Shown in pieces: positions 33,261-41,073 of a stretch of 64,000 nucleotides of DNA. Position numbers and translations under genes: made by a program. Location of the stretch: assembly GCF_003813775.1 (NCBI RefSeq), contig NZ_RPDH01000001.1, forward strand, positions 1,054,001-1,118,000, read 5' to 3'. Positions within the stretch are counted from its first letter, which is position 1. Every line of letters starts with the position of its first letter. The DNA is from Chitinophaga lutea (GTDB taxonomy: Bacteria > Bacteroidota > Bacteroidia > Chitinophagales > Chitinophagaceae). The notes under the pieces are model-generated. The model worked only from the letters and a program-made list of their open reading frames with translations, was not told the DNA's origin and searched no databases.

Positions 33261-33467
33261 CATCTTCCCTTTGCGCAGCCTGTATTTGCCCGCCAGCCGC
33301 CTGGTCTTTCGACAGGATGTTGTATAGCAGGGAGGGACTTTCACGCAGGGATATTTATCACCAAATTAACGACATTTAACAACACAAACGGCCTGTTCAA
33401 AACCGAGCTTTCTTAAAACTCCGCCGCAATACGGCAGCCGTAACCAGCTACCATCCGTACCGGAAAG

Positions 33468-33498
33468 TTTGGCGTTCATCGGATTTCGCTTATATTTC
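33468..33498 (+). promoter_or_regulatory. Promoter of the membrane AraC regulator (TTTG-N19-TATATTTC)
   Basis: TTTG at 33468-33471 and TATATTTC at 33491-33498 are separated by exactly 19 bases, the Bacteroidetes consensus spacing, with one mismatch in the -7 box. The leader to the ATG at 33530 would be about 27 bases. The rest of the gap 33261-33467 shows nothing supported. Confidence 0.7.
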
Positions 33499-33529
33499 AT
33501 TTATAAACCTGCTAATTTACCGGTTAACC

Positions 33530-34591
33530 ATGAACCTCGGGCAGCAAATATTATTTCTGGTCAGCGCTTTGGGCGCCTGCAACGGCATTTTGCTCGGCAT
33601 TTATCTTTTCCGGACAAAAAAGCAACGGTCGGTAGCAGCGGTACTGCTGGGCATTCTGCTGTTGGCGCTCAGTATCCGGGTCGGCAAGTCCGTTCTCCTG
33701 TTTTTTAATCCGCAATTGTCCCGGATCATTCTGCAGATCGGGCTGACGGCATGTTTCCTGATTGGCCCCTCGCTGTATTATTTCCTGAAATCGGCCATCA
33801 CCAAACCGGTAAAGATACCGGCTATGTGGAAATGGGTATGGGGCGCACAGCTGGGAATCATACTGGTTGCCGGATTCATTGCCCCTTACAAGGTCAACCC
33901 CTGGATCTGGAACAAGGTGTTTGTGTTCATCGTTTACGGCCAATGGGCCGCTTATGTAGTGGCTTCGGGCTTTTTAATAAGAAACTATCTGAAAGCACTT
34001 TTCACGGACGCATCCGCACTGAACAATACCGAAAAGCTCTGGCTGCTGGTATACCTCGGCAATTGTGTGATTTTCCTCGGCTACCTCGTGTCGTGGATTG
34101 GGATTGTCAATGTGATTTATATGACCGGGCCTATTTCGTTTTCCTTCATGCTGTATATCACGATGGGATTCATCATGTACGGCACCTCGTTTGAAAATGA
34201 AACCCCGCAGGACAAACCCGAACGGAAAAGAATCGCGGAAGGCAGCGCGCAGCTGTGGACTGAAAAACTGGAAAAGGCGGTGCAGGAAAATGACCTGTAT
34301 AAAAACCCCAACCTCAAGCTCAACGATCTGGCACAGCAGATCAATATTTCCGGGCACCAGCTCTCCCAGCTGCTGAACGATAACCTGGGTAAAAGTTTTT
34401 CGACTTTTATCAACGAATACCGGATTAATGAGGCCTGCAAACTGATCGAATCCAGCCGGCACCTCACTTTTGAAGCCATCGGGTACGATGTGGGCTATAA
34501 CTCGAAGTCCACTTTTTATGCCGCCTTCCGCAAAATCAAAGGCACCACGCCAGCCCTCTACAAAGAACAGCTCGAAAAAATAACCAGCTGA
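33530..34591 (+). CDS. Membrane-anchored AraC-family transcriptional regulator
   Basis: This 353-residue protein has about seven hydrophobic helices in residues 5-225, then a cytoplasmic linker and a C-terminal AraC DNA-binding domain. The domain carries LKLNDLAQQINISGHQLSQLLNDNLGKSF (first HTH, about 262-290) and LTFEAIGYDVGYNSKSTFYAAFRKIKGTTP (second HTH). This architecture, an integral membrane sensor directly fused to an AraC output, is common in Bacteroidota. The ligand is unknown. It is followed 104 bp later by an outer-membrane barrel gene on the same strand, its likely target. It has a good promoter of its own. Confidence 0.92.
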   Translation: MNLGQQILFLVSALGACNGILLGIYLFRTKKQRSVAAVLLGILLLALSIRVGKSVLLFFNPQLSRIILQIGLTACFLIGPSLYYFLKSAITKPVKIPAMWKWVWGAQLGIILVAGFIAPYKVNPWIWNKVFVFIVYGQWAAYVVASGFLIRNYLKALFTDASALNNTEKLWLLVYLGNCVIFLGYLVSWIGIVNVIYMTGPISFSFMLYITMGFIMYGTSFENETPQDKPERKRIAEGSAQLWTEKLEKAVQENDLYKNPNLKLNDLAQQINISGHQLSQLLNDNLGKSFSTFINEYRINEACKLIESSRHLTFEAIGYDVGYNSKSTFYAAFRKIKGTTPALYKEQLEKITS

Positions 34592-34683
34592 TTGTCAAAT
34601 GGTTGATACGTTCCAACCGTCCGGTTTTATAATTCCGTACGCCTGATTTCCGGAAGTAAGACCGCTGCCGTACGCCCTGTTGT

Positions 34684-34691
34684 TACGTTTG
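34684..34691 (+). promoter_or_regulatory. -7 element TACGTTTG, 4 bases from the start of the barrel gene
   Basis: This is a full TAnnTTTG match followed by CGGC and then ATG. It implies that the outer-membrane protein gene has its own promoter and a leaderless or nearly leaderless mRNA. No clear -33 is present. Confidence 0.6.
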
Positions 34692-34695
34692 CGGC

Positions 34696-37110
34696 ATGAT
34701 GAAACATTCCCTGATCGTCGCGCTGCTGACACTGACAGGCGCCATCGTGCAGGCGCAAACGGCAGTTAAAAAAGAAATGCCTTCCCTGACCATTCACGGT
34801 AAAACGGTAGACGCACAAACCGGCGCCGCGCTCGGTTTTACCACAGTGCGCCTGCTCGCGGAAAAAGATTCTGCGCTGATCACCGGGCAGGTGGCTGATT
34901 CCACCGGCGCATTCCACCTCTCCGGCATCCCGCCCGGCAATTATGTGCTGCTGTTGCTCTCGATGGGCTACGACAAATTATACCAACCCATCGGCGCAGG
35001 AAGTGGCCGCACCATTCAGCTGGGCACACTCCCGATGAACGCTCTTCCCAACCAACTGGGCACAGTGACGGTGGCCGGCGCGAAGCCCCCCTTCCAGCGC
35101 CTCGCCGATAAGCTGATATTGAACATTGCCGGTAACCAGCTGTTTGCCGCGTCGGCCAACGTGTACGACATTCTAAGGAAGGTGCCGGGGCTCGAGGTGG
35201 CCGGCGACGGCACCATCCAGATGTCGGGGCGCATTGCGCCCGGTGTGTTCATCGACGGCCGGCCCGTACCCATGAGCCCGGAAGCGCTGCAGAACTTCCT
35301 GAACAGCCTCACGCCCGGCATGATCGCGTCCATCGAAATCATCAGCAACCCTTCGGGACAATACGACGGCGAATACAAGGGCATTATCGACATCCGGCTG
35401 AAGCGCGATGAAACCCTTGGCTGGAACGGCTCCATTACCACCAACATCCAGCGGAACACCTACACGCTGGCAGACAACAGCCTCAATCTTTCGTACAAAA
35501 CAAAAAAGATCGCCTACACGGCGCGGGCCACTTATACCGGCGGTACCGGCATCCGTCGTTACGGGGCTTATCAGCACCTGGCCAATACCAATGTGCTGAC
35601 CACGCGCACCCAAACCCTGACGGGCAACAACAACCCCGGTCTGCAGCTGGGCGCGGATTACAGCCTGCGCAAAAACCACCGGCTGGGCCTGCAGCTGGGC
35701 ACTTACCATTCCAATTTATCGAGGCACGCCTACAACACCCTCCACACCCGCGACTCCACGGAAACTCAGCTGCTCTCGGCCACCAACAGCGACAACCGCG
35801 CCGAACCGAAGCAGCAGAACTATTCCGCCCATCTCAACTACAATGCGCAGCTGGGGAAAAACCGGCTCGATGTACTGGCCTCGCTGGTGAAAATCAGCAA
35901 CAAACAACAGGAAGACATTCAGAACCGGGTACTGGCCACGGAAAAACTGCTGACCTACTGGAAAACGGATATGAAAAACGATATCCTCATCCGGGCGGCG
36001 CAGGCGGACTTCCAGCGCGATGCCGGGAAAGGGAAGTTCGGCGCTGGCGCGAAGTTCGCATTCACCACCACCGAAAACGACCTGCGGTACGACACCCTGG
36101 CGCAGGCATCGGAATTTGTGTACGACAGCAGCCGGAGCAACAAATTCCTGTACAAAGAATACATCACCGCCGGCTATCTCACCTATAGCGGCAGTAAAAA
36201 TAAATGGAGCTACCAGGCCAGCCTGCGCGCGGAACATACGCGCAGCACGGCCAATGCAGTGACCATTGGGGAAGTGACCAAAAGGAGTTACCTCACCTGG
36301 CTGCCGGCCTTCAACGTAACCTACGCGATCGGCGGCGGACAACAGGTCAACCTCTCGTACAGCCACCGAATCACACGACCTGTTTTTGCGCAACTCAACC
36401 CCTTCCGCTTTTATTTCAGCCCGCTGAACTACTGGGTGGGCAACCCCAACCTGCAGGCCTCCACCACCAAAATGCTGAACATCACCTATACACATACCGC
36501 CTTCAATATCATCGTTCAGCTGGGGCGTGAAAAAGATCCCATGACGCGCTACCCGGAATACGACAGCGCCACCAACATCCTGCAATACCTCGGCAGAAAC
36601 CTGCCGTACAACGACTTCGCAGCCGTGGAGCTGAGTTTTCCGTTACGGGTCACGAAATGGTGGAAGATGCAGCATACCGTACGGGGGAATTACAAAAAAG
36701 AGCAAACGCCTTACCACGATAAAACCTACGCCATCCCGATCACGGACGTGAGCATTTCGGGCAGCCAGCTGTTTTCACTGCCGTACGGCACCACGTTCGA
36801 TATTTCATATTACCACCGGTCGCCAAGCGGTAACGGCCTGTATTATTTCAGGCCAACGGGCAATGTAGATCTGGGCTTGCAGAAAAGCTGGGCGAAAGGG
36901 AAGCTCAATTCGCGCGTGAATTTTTACGACCTGTTCGATACACAACGTACAAAACTGGAGTTCCGGGAAAAACATCTCATCAATAACCAGCTGGAACACT
37001 GGTTCGGTAGCCGCAGGCTGGCCGTTTCGCTGACCTGGAGCTTTGGCAGGTCTACCCACAAAAGCAGACAGGGCAATAAAAATGAAGAGGAGATGCGGGC
37101 CGGGATGTAG
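34696..37110 (+). CDS. Outer-membrane beta-barrel protein with carboxypeptidase-regulatory-like domain
   Basis: This 804-residue protein has a signal peptide (MMKHSLIVALLTLTGAIVQA). A CarboxypepD-reg-like domain (ITGQVADSTGAFHLSGIPPGNYVLLLLSMGYDK, about 55-95) comes next, then a TonB plug-like region (LADKLILNIAGNQLFAASANVYDILRKVPGLEV and IEIISNPSGQYDGEYKGIIDIRLKR). It ends with a long barrel of the OMP_b-brl_3 type. Such proteins resemble TonB-dependent receptors but form a separate Bacteroidota family of unknown cargo. The terminal tail is basic and acidic (KSRQGNKNEEEMRAGM) rather than aromatic, which is unusual for a barrel end. Its stop lies 1 bp from the convergent endonuclease stop. 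Confidence 0.88.
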   Translation: MMKHSLIVALLTLTGAIVQAQTAVKKEMPSLTIHGKTVDAQTGAALGFTTVRLLAEKDSALITGQVADSTGAFHLSGIPPGNYVLLLLSMGYDKLYQPIGAGSGRTIQLGTLPMNALPNQLGTVTVAGAKPPFQRLADKLILNIAGNQLFAASANVYDILRKVPGLEVAGDGTIQMSGRIAPGVFIDGRPVPMSPEALQNFLNSLTPGMIASIEIISNPSGQYDGEYKGIIDIRLKRDETLGWNGSITTNIQRNTYTLADNSLNLSYKTKKIAYTARATYTGGTGIRRYGAYQHLANTNVLTTRTQTLTGNNNPGLQLGADYSLRKNHRLGLQLGTYHSNLSRHAYNTLHTRDSTETQLLSATNSDNRAEPKQQNYSAHLNYNAQLGKNRLDVLASLVKISNKQQEDIQNRVLATEKLLTYWKTDMKNDILIRAAQADFQRDAGKGKFGAGAKFAFTTTENDLRYDTLAQASEFVYDSSRSNKFLYKEYITAGYLTYSGSKNKWSYQASLRAEHTRSTANAVTIGEVTKRSYLTWLPAFNVTYAIGGGQQVNLSYSHRITRPVFAQLNPFRFYFSPLNYWVGNPNLQASTTKMLNITYTHTAFNIIVQLGREKDPMTRYPEYDSATNILQYLGRNLPYNDFAAVELSFPLRVTKWWKMQHTVRGNYKKEQTPYHDKTYAIPITDVSISGSQLFSLPYGTTFDISYYHRSPSGNGLYYFRPTGNVDLGLQKSWAKGKLNSRVNFYDLFDTQRTKLEFREKHLINNQLEHWFGSRRLAVSLTWSFGRSTHKSRQGNKNEEEMRAGM

Positions 37111-37111
37111 A

Positions 37112-38866
37112 TCAGGCGTTTGGCGGAGCACTCGTCCATTGTGCGATTTCAGCGCGGATGTGCTGTTGCCACACCGGCGCCCGTTCCGTTCTGCCGGTCA
37201 AGCAGCTATCCAGCAGGCGTTTAAACTGTGCATTGGTAAACCGGCCGGTGAGGAGCCGCGCGATCACGCCGGTGAAATCCGGCAGGTTCATGGGCACCAC
37301 GTTGGACACATATTCCACGTCTCCGCTATACCAGGTACCGGACCGGAAAGTTTCGACCACATTATTGTCGACCTGCGGTGCGATGAAGAGGCCGTACACG
37401 GGTTTTTCACCGTATTGCTGCTGGCACTGTACGGCATGCCGTCTGACAGGCTCGCTTTCCGTCGCCATCTGGCGGCTGTTGGCTGTCAGGGTCACTTCGA
37501 TCATCAATACATATTCTTCGAATTCAAATATCACATCAGCGCCACCGCCCGGAGCGGTGTTGCGGGGCTTGAAATCATGATCGACAGGAAAGCGCCGGGT
37601 TTCATGCACCGCGCATCTGATGTCGTTGATGGCCAGAAAACTCCGCCACACAGCCCATTCGAAATAAGCGGGTTTATCGTCGATTTCCGGTGCGCCCGGG
37701 AACCGCTCTCCATTGAGCTTTCTTAAATAGGCAATGATCTCGTGGATGGATGTTTCGCTTTGCTGTTCGAGTGCATAATCGGCCTCCCTTTCGCGGTTGT
37801 GATATTCTATCAACGCATACCGCGTAGCCTGGATTTGCTCCGCGGGCGTTGTTGCCGTTAATACGGCGGCCTGTTGCAGCACCGGACTGTCCGGGTTACG
37901 CACGCCCCGCCGCAGCTCGCTGATTTCATGCAGCGCAACCGCCGTGTCGTCCGTGGGAATGGGATAGGTGTTGTTGTAAAAATGCCGGAAGTATTGCAGG
38001 GGATCGGCCTGGAACTGGAAGTGCGGCTCGGTTTGCAACAGCGTGTCCACAAAATTGCGCTTGTTGGTTCTGATCACGATAGTGCTGCCGATGCGCATCA
38101 GCAGGCCCGACAAACTGAAGTACCGGAAAGTGGTATCCGAGTAGTCGCTGAGCACCGACTGCGGTTTGATGCCTACCCGTTGCTGCAGCTGTGCTTCGTA
38201 ACGCGTTTCCAGCGCCTCTCTGTCCTGCGAATTGCGGCAGGCGGCTGCCTCCTTACGAAAATGCAGAATTTCCCCATAAATCTCGTCGGGCAAAGTAGCG
38301 GTATGGTTACGGAATGGCTGCAGGAACAGGCCTGTCTCGTATTTGCTCAGTCCAGCCTTGCCGTTGTCCTGCAATCGCTTCAGCACCTGCAGGAACAAAA
38401 TGAAGGGTTTCATTTTCGCACCGGGAGGAAACCTTCCTTCCAGTGCATTCGGCAGCTCGTAACAAACCAGCTGCCGTGTATAAATATCTTCGATTTCAGG
38501 AACGGAAATGTCCGCCACGAGTTTTTCACCCGCCGGCGTAAGCTGGAAGGGCAGGGTAACACCCGGCGTCCGGATCTGCCGGAAGAACGCATCCGGCTCA
38601 TACCGCAGCGCACCGATAGCATATCTTTCAAAACTGATAAAACCTAACTGGTAAAAGGCGGCGCGCCATTTACGGCCGTTCCAGTCCGAAGGCTCGCCAT
38701 CGAACTCGAGCACCTGTTTTTCCCGCAGCATCAGATGCAGGCGGGCTTCCGCTTCGGAGCCTTTTACATGGCCTGAAAACCCTTCTTCCTCAAATACCCG
38801 CAACGCACTTTCAATCCGATTAGGATTCCTGACTGTCGTATTGCCGATGTTCCAGACTTTGGGCAT
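37112..38866 (-). CDS. AlwI-family type II (IIS) restriction endonuclease
   Basis: This 584-residue protein fits the AlwI/MlyI/PleI/Nt.BstNBI family of type IIS enzymes, which bind asymmetric sites such as GGATC or GAGTC and cut a few bases away. The family's opening (MPKVWNIGNTTVRNPNRI) is clear. The catalytic PD-(D/E)xK-like region lies in the C-terminal third: GGGADVIFEFEEYVLMIEVTLT, where D and E would bind metal, with E-V-T in place of the usual ExK, as seen in this family. It is the last gene of an operon with two adenine methyltransferases, 10 bp after the second one. The exact recognition site cannot be read from the sequence. Confidence 0.9.
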   Translation of the reverse strand: MPKVWNIGNTTVRNPNRIESALRVFEEEGFSGHVKGSEAEARLHLMLREKQVLEFDGEPSDWNGRKWRAAFYQLGFISFERYAIGALRYEPDAFFRQIRTPGVTLPFQLTPAGEKLVADISVPEIEDIYTRQLVCYELPNALEGRFPPGAKMKPFILFLQVLKRLQDNGKAGLSKYETGLFLQPFRNHTATLPDEIYGEILHFRKEAAACRNSQDREALETRYEAQLQQRVGIKPQSVLSDYSDTTFRYFSLSGLLMRIGSTIVIRTNKRNFVDTLLQTEPHFQFQADPLQYFRHFYNNTYPIPTDDTAVALHEISELRRGVRNPDSPVLQQAAVLTATTPAEQIQATRYALIEYHNREREADYALEQQSETSIHEIIAYLRKLNGERFPGAPEIDDKPAYFEWAVWRSFLAINDIRCAVHETRRFPVDHDFKPRNTAPGGGADVIFEFEEYVLMIEVTLTANSRQMATESEPVRRHAVQCQQQYGEKPVYGLFIAPQVDNNVVETFRSGTWYSGDVEYVSNVVPMNLPDFTGVIARLLTGRFTNAQFKRLLDSCLTGRTERAPVWQQHIRAEIAQWTSAPPNA

Positions 38867-38876
38867 AAGCTACATA

Positions 38877-39920
38877 TTAACTCCCCACGAAAAGATATTC
38901 CTTTACGCGGTTGGATGGGTTTCCTATTTTATGGTTCTGGTTGCCGAATGAATACAGGTGATCTATTTCATGCACCACCACTTTTTTCTTATGCCGTTTT
39001 AGCATGGCCTGCAACTCATCGCGGGTAGGCAACGAATTGGAAGAATAGGAAATGGCGATCACCGATTTTTTGAAATTATCGATCAGGTCTTCAAACGCTT
39101 TGTGTGCTTGCTGCCTGTTGGAGAAAGGAGACGGGAAACTTTTGAACTTTTTGGTAAGCGTGTGCTCCTGTATCTCCAGCGATTCCCAGTTTCTGACCAG
39201 CCCTTCCACGAAATGATAACGCCGCACGTAGTCGTTGTCGGAATTGGGCGTGAAGTACGGGGGGTCGAGGTACACCATGCCGCAGTCTGTTTGGGTGGTT
39301 TCCGTTTTTTCGTTGCGGGCGGTACATGCCTGCCCGTTGTCGAATACGGCGTCGTTGAAGAGGGTTACGCTTTCCGTAAAATGCTCTTTGAGCGTTTTGC
39401 GGATGTCTGCCCGGCCATCGTCATACCGGTGCCCGACGAATGTAAAAATGCCGCGGGGCCGCTTTTTCATGCAGGCCCGCACGAGGGCGGCGAGGGCAAT
39501 GGCTTTTTTATACGGGTTTTTCAGGCTTTCGATATTGGCCCGGGCCCGGTCTAAAAACTCATTCTCTTCCCTTTCAAAATATAAGTCGTAGAATTTTTCC
39601 GCGATGAAGGTATTGTCGTTTTTGTTATCGACGATAAACGCCACCTCTTTCGGCGAGAGACGTTCGGTGGAGTTTTCGATAATGGCCTTGGACACGATGT
39701 AGCTGATGGCCATAAAATCGTTCGTCTCCACTCTTTTCCCGGCCGTTTTCATGTAATAGGCAATCACATTGCTGCCGGCAAAGGCGTCAAAAAAAGAATC
39801 GCGCTGATAGGGCAGCAGAATGCTCCCTATTTTGGATACAATTTTGTTCTTGCTCCCCATGTACCGGGTACCGGGAAATAAGCTGAATTGTTCATCGACC
39901 TTGTTGACAGATAATTCCAT
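38877..39920 (-). CDS. DNA adenine methyltransferase (second modification enzyme)
   Basis: This 347-residue enzyme has the alpha-class adenine-MTase order. AdoMet motif I is FFDAFAGSNVIAYY near residue 43, after the opening TRYMGSKNKIVSKI. Catalytic motif IV, MVYLDPPYFTP, is near residue 216. It transfers a methyl group to N6 of adenine in the host DNA and so protects one strand of the restriction site. Type IIS systems need each strand of an asymmetric site methylated, which explains two MTases. By eye its base composition is more A+T-rich than neighbouring genes, consistent with horizontal transfer. It starts 6 bp after the Dam-type gene. Confidence 0.9.
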   Translation of the reverse strand: MELSVNKVDEQFSLFPGTRYMGSKNKIVSKIGSILLPYQRDSFFDAFAGSNVIAYYMKTAGKRVETNDFMAISYIVSKAIIENSTERLSPKEVAFIVDNKNDNTFIAEKFYDLYFEREENEFLDRARANIESLKNPYKKAIALAALVRACMKKRPRGIFTFVGHRYDDGRADIRKTLKEHFTESVTLFNDAVFDNGQACTARNEKTETTQTDCGMVYLDPPYFTPNSDNDYVRRYHFVEGLVRNWESLEIQEHTLTKKFKSFPSPFSNRQQAHKAFEDLIDNFKKSVIAISYSSNSLPTRDELQAMLKRHKKKVVVHEIDHLYSFGNQNHKIGNPSNRVKEYLFVGS

Positions 39921-39926
39921 ACGATG

Positions 39927-40817
39927 TTAACCTCCAATTACTATGATGTCTTTTCCGGTGCGGGTATTCGGATTACTGCTGATCAGGCGTTTGGTTTCCA
40001 CGATCTCGATCCGGTATTCGCTGTACAGCTCCAGCACCACGGGATGGTCCGAATTGGTCAGCAACACATGGCAGCCCCTGGCCACCAGCGCGTCAAACTC
40101 CGCTTTCAGGGCCACCTGGTCGTCGTGGTAAAAAAATTCTTTCGTATACCGTTTAAAGTCGGCATTTTTCCCCACGGGGTAATAAGGCGGATCGAGAAAA
40201 ACGAAGTCGCCTTTTTTGGCATGCGCCGCCACAGTCTGTTTATAATCCGAGTGCAGAATGGTAGTGCCTTTCAAAAACCGCCCAGCGTTCCGCAGGGTGC
40301 TTTCCTGCAGAAAATCGGATGTACGTTTGCCGTACGGTACGTTAAACTCACCGTTTTTGTTGACCCGGTACAAGCCGTTAAAACAGGTCTTATTCAGATA
40401 AATGAGCCGTGCGGCCCGTTCCACTTCACTTAACGCCGCAGGCTTCAGGGCACGCACCCGGTAATAAAAATCCTCTTCGTTCCGGTACGTTTTCAGCAGT
40501 TTGATCACCTCATCCGGCCGTTCTTTGACGCAGCGATAAGTCACCACCAGTTCTTCATTCAGATCCGCGATCACCGCCTTTTCCGGCGCCATGTGGAAAA
40601 ACAGGGCGCCGCCTCCCATAAACGGCTCAATATAGGTATTGAACCGGGAGGGAATATATTTCGACAACTCGGCGATCAGCTGGGTTTTTCCCCCGGCCCA
40701 TTTCAAAAACGGTTTCCGGGCAATCGCCGACAGGGTTGAACCAAAAGGTTTATCCCCGCCCGATGCCGCCGCAACTGCCTGACTATCATTGGGTGAACCA
40801 GCAAATTGACTCGTCAT
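39927..40817 (-). CDS. Dam-family DNA adenine methyltransferase (first modification enzyme)
   Basis: This 296-residue enzyme belongs to the Dam/DpnM group. FLKWAGGKTQLIAEL opens the AdoMet domain, followed by FNTYIEPFMGGGALFFH (motif I) and the catalytic DPPY in FVFLDPPYYPVG. The NKTCFNGLYRVNKNGEFNVPYG stretch between them is characteristic of Dam proteins, which recognise GATC-containing sites. GATC lies inside GGATC, the site of AlwI, so Dam-type specificity would fit an AlwI-like partner; this is inference. It is the first gene of the restriction-modification operon, so modification is made before restriction. A -7 element lies 5 bases before the ATG. Confidence 0.93.
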   Translation of the reverse strand: MTSQFAGSPNDSQAVAAASGGDKPFGSTLSAIARKPFLKWAGGKTQLIAELSKYIPSRFNTYIEPFMGGGALFFHMAPEKAVIADLNEELVVTYRCVKERPDEVIKLLKTYRNEEDFYYRVRALKPAALSEVERAARLIYLNKTCFNGLYRVNKNGEFNVPYGKRTSDFLQESTLRNAGRFLKGTTILHSDYKQTVAAHAKKGDFVFLDPPYYPVGKNADFKRYTKEFFYHDDQVALKAEFDALVARGCHVLLTNSDHPVVLELYSEYRIEIVETKRLISSNPNTRTGKDIIVIGG

Positions 40818-40822
40818 ACGGG

Positions 40823-40830
40823 CAAATATA
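40823..40830 (-). promoter_or_regulatory. -7 element TATATTTG of the restriction-modification operon
   Basis: This is a full TAnnTTTG match on the minus strand, followed by CCCGT and the ATG. It suggests the operon mRNA has almost no leader. No controller (C) protein box was recognised. Confidence 0.6.
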
Positions 40831-41016
40831 AACTAATATTTTTAGCAATCCGGCTGTATGGGGATAAGTTATCGGTCGATGTGCATAGCCCGACCGGCCG
40901 CTTGTACCCCCCGGAGAAGGCGGTATTTACTTTCAACCGGCCTTCACGCGGCGACTGGCAATTTCCGCAACCGCCGGCGGCCGGCTACACGCTACCGCCG
41001 GATATTTTCCTAAAAA

Positions 41017-41047
41017 ACACCCCCCGAAAAGCGCGGGGCTTTTCGGG
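41017..41047 (-). terminator. Terminator after the siderophore-type TonB receptor
   Basis: The 12-bp stem CCCCCGAAAAGC with GCTTTTCGGGGG and a 5-base loop is followed on the minus strand by GTGTTTTTTAGG. It begins 27 bp beyond the receptor stop. Confidence 0.88.
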
Positions 41048-41073
41048 GGTATCACATTTTCGCAGGTTATTTA

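Noticed and set aside
37112..40817. Toxin-antitoxin or phage-exclusion reading of the three-gene operon
   Set aside because: The two DPPY methyltransferases and the AlwI-family endonuclease explain the operon fully as a restriction-modification system.
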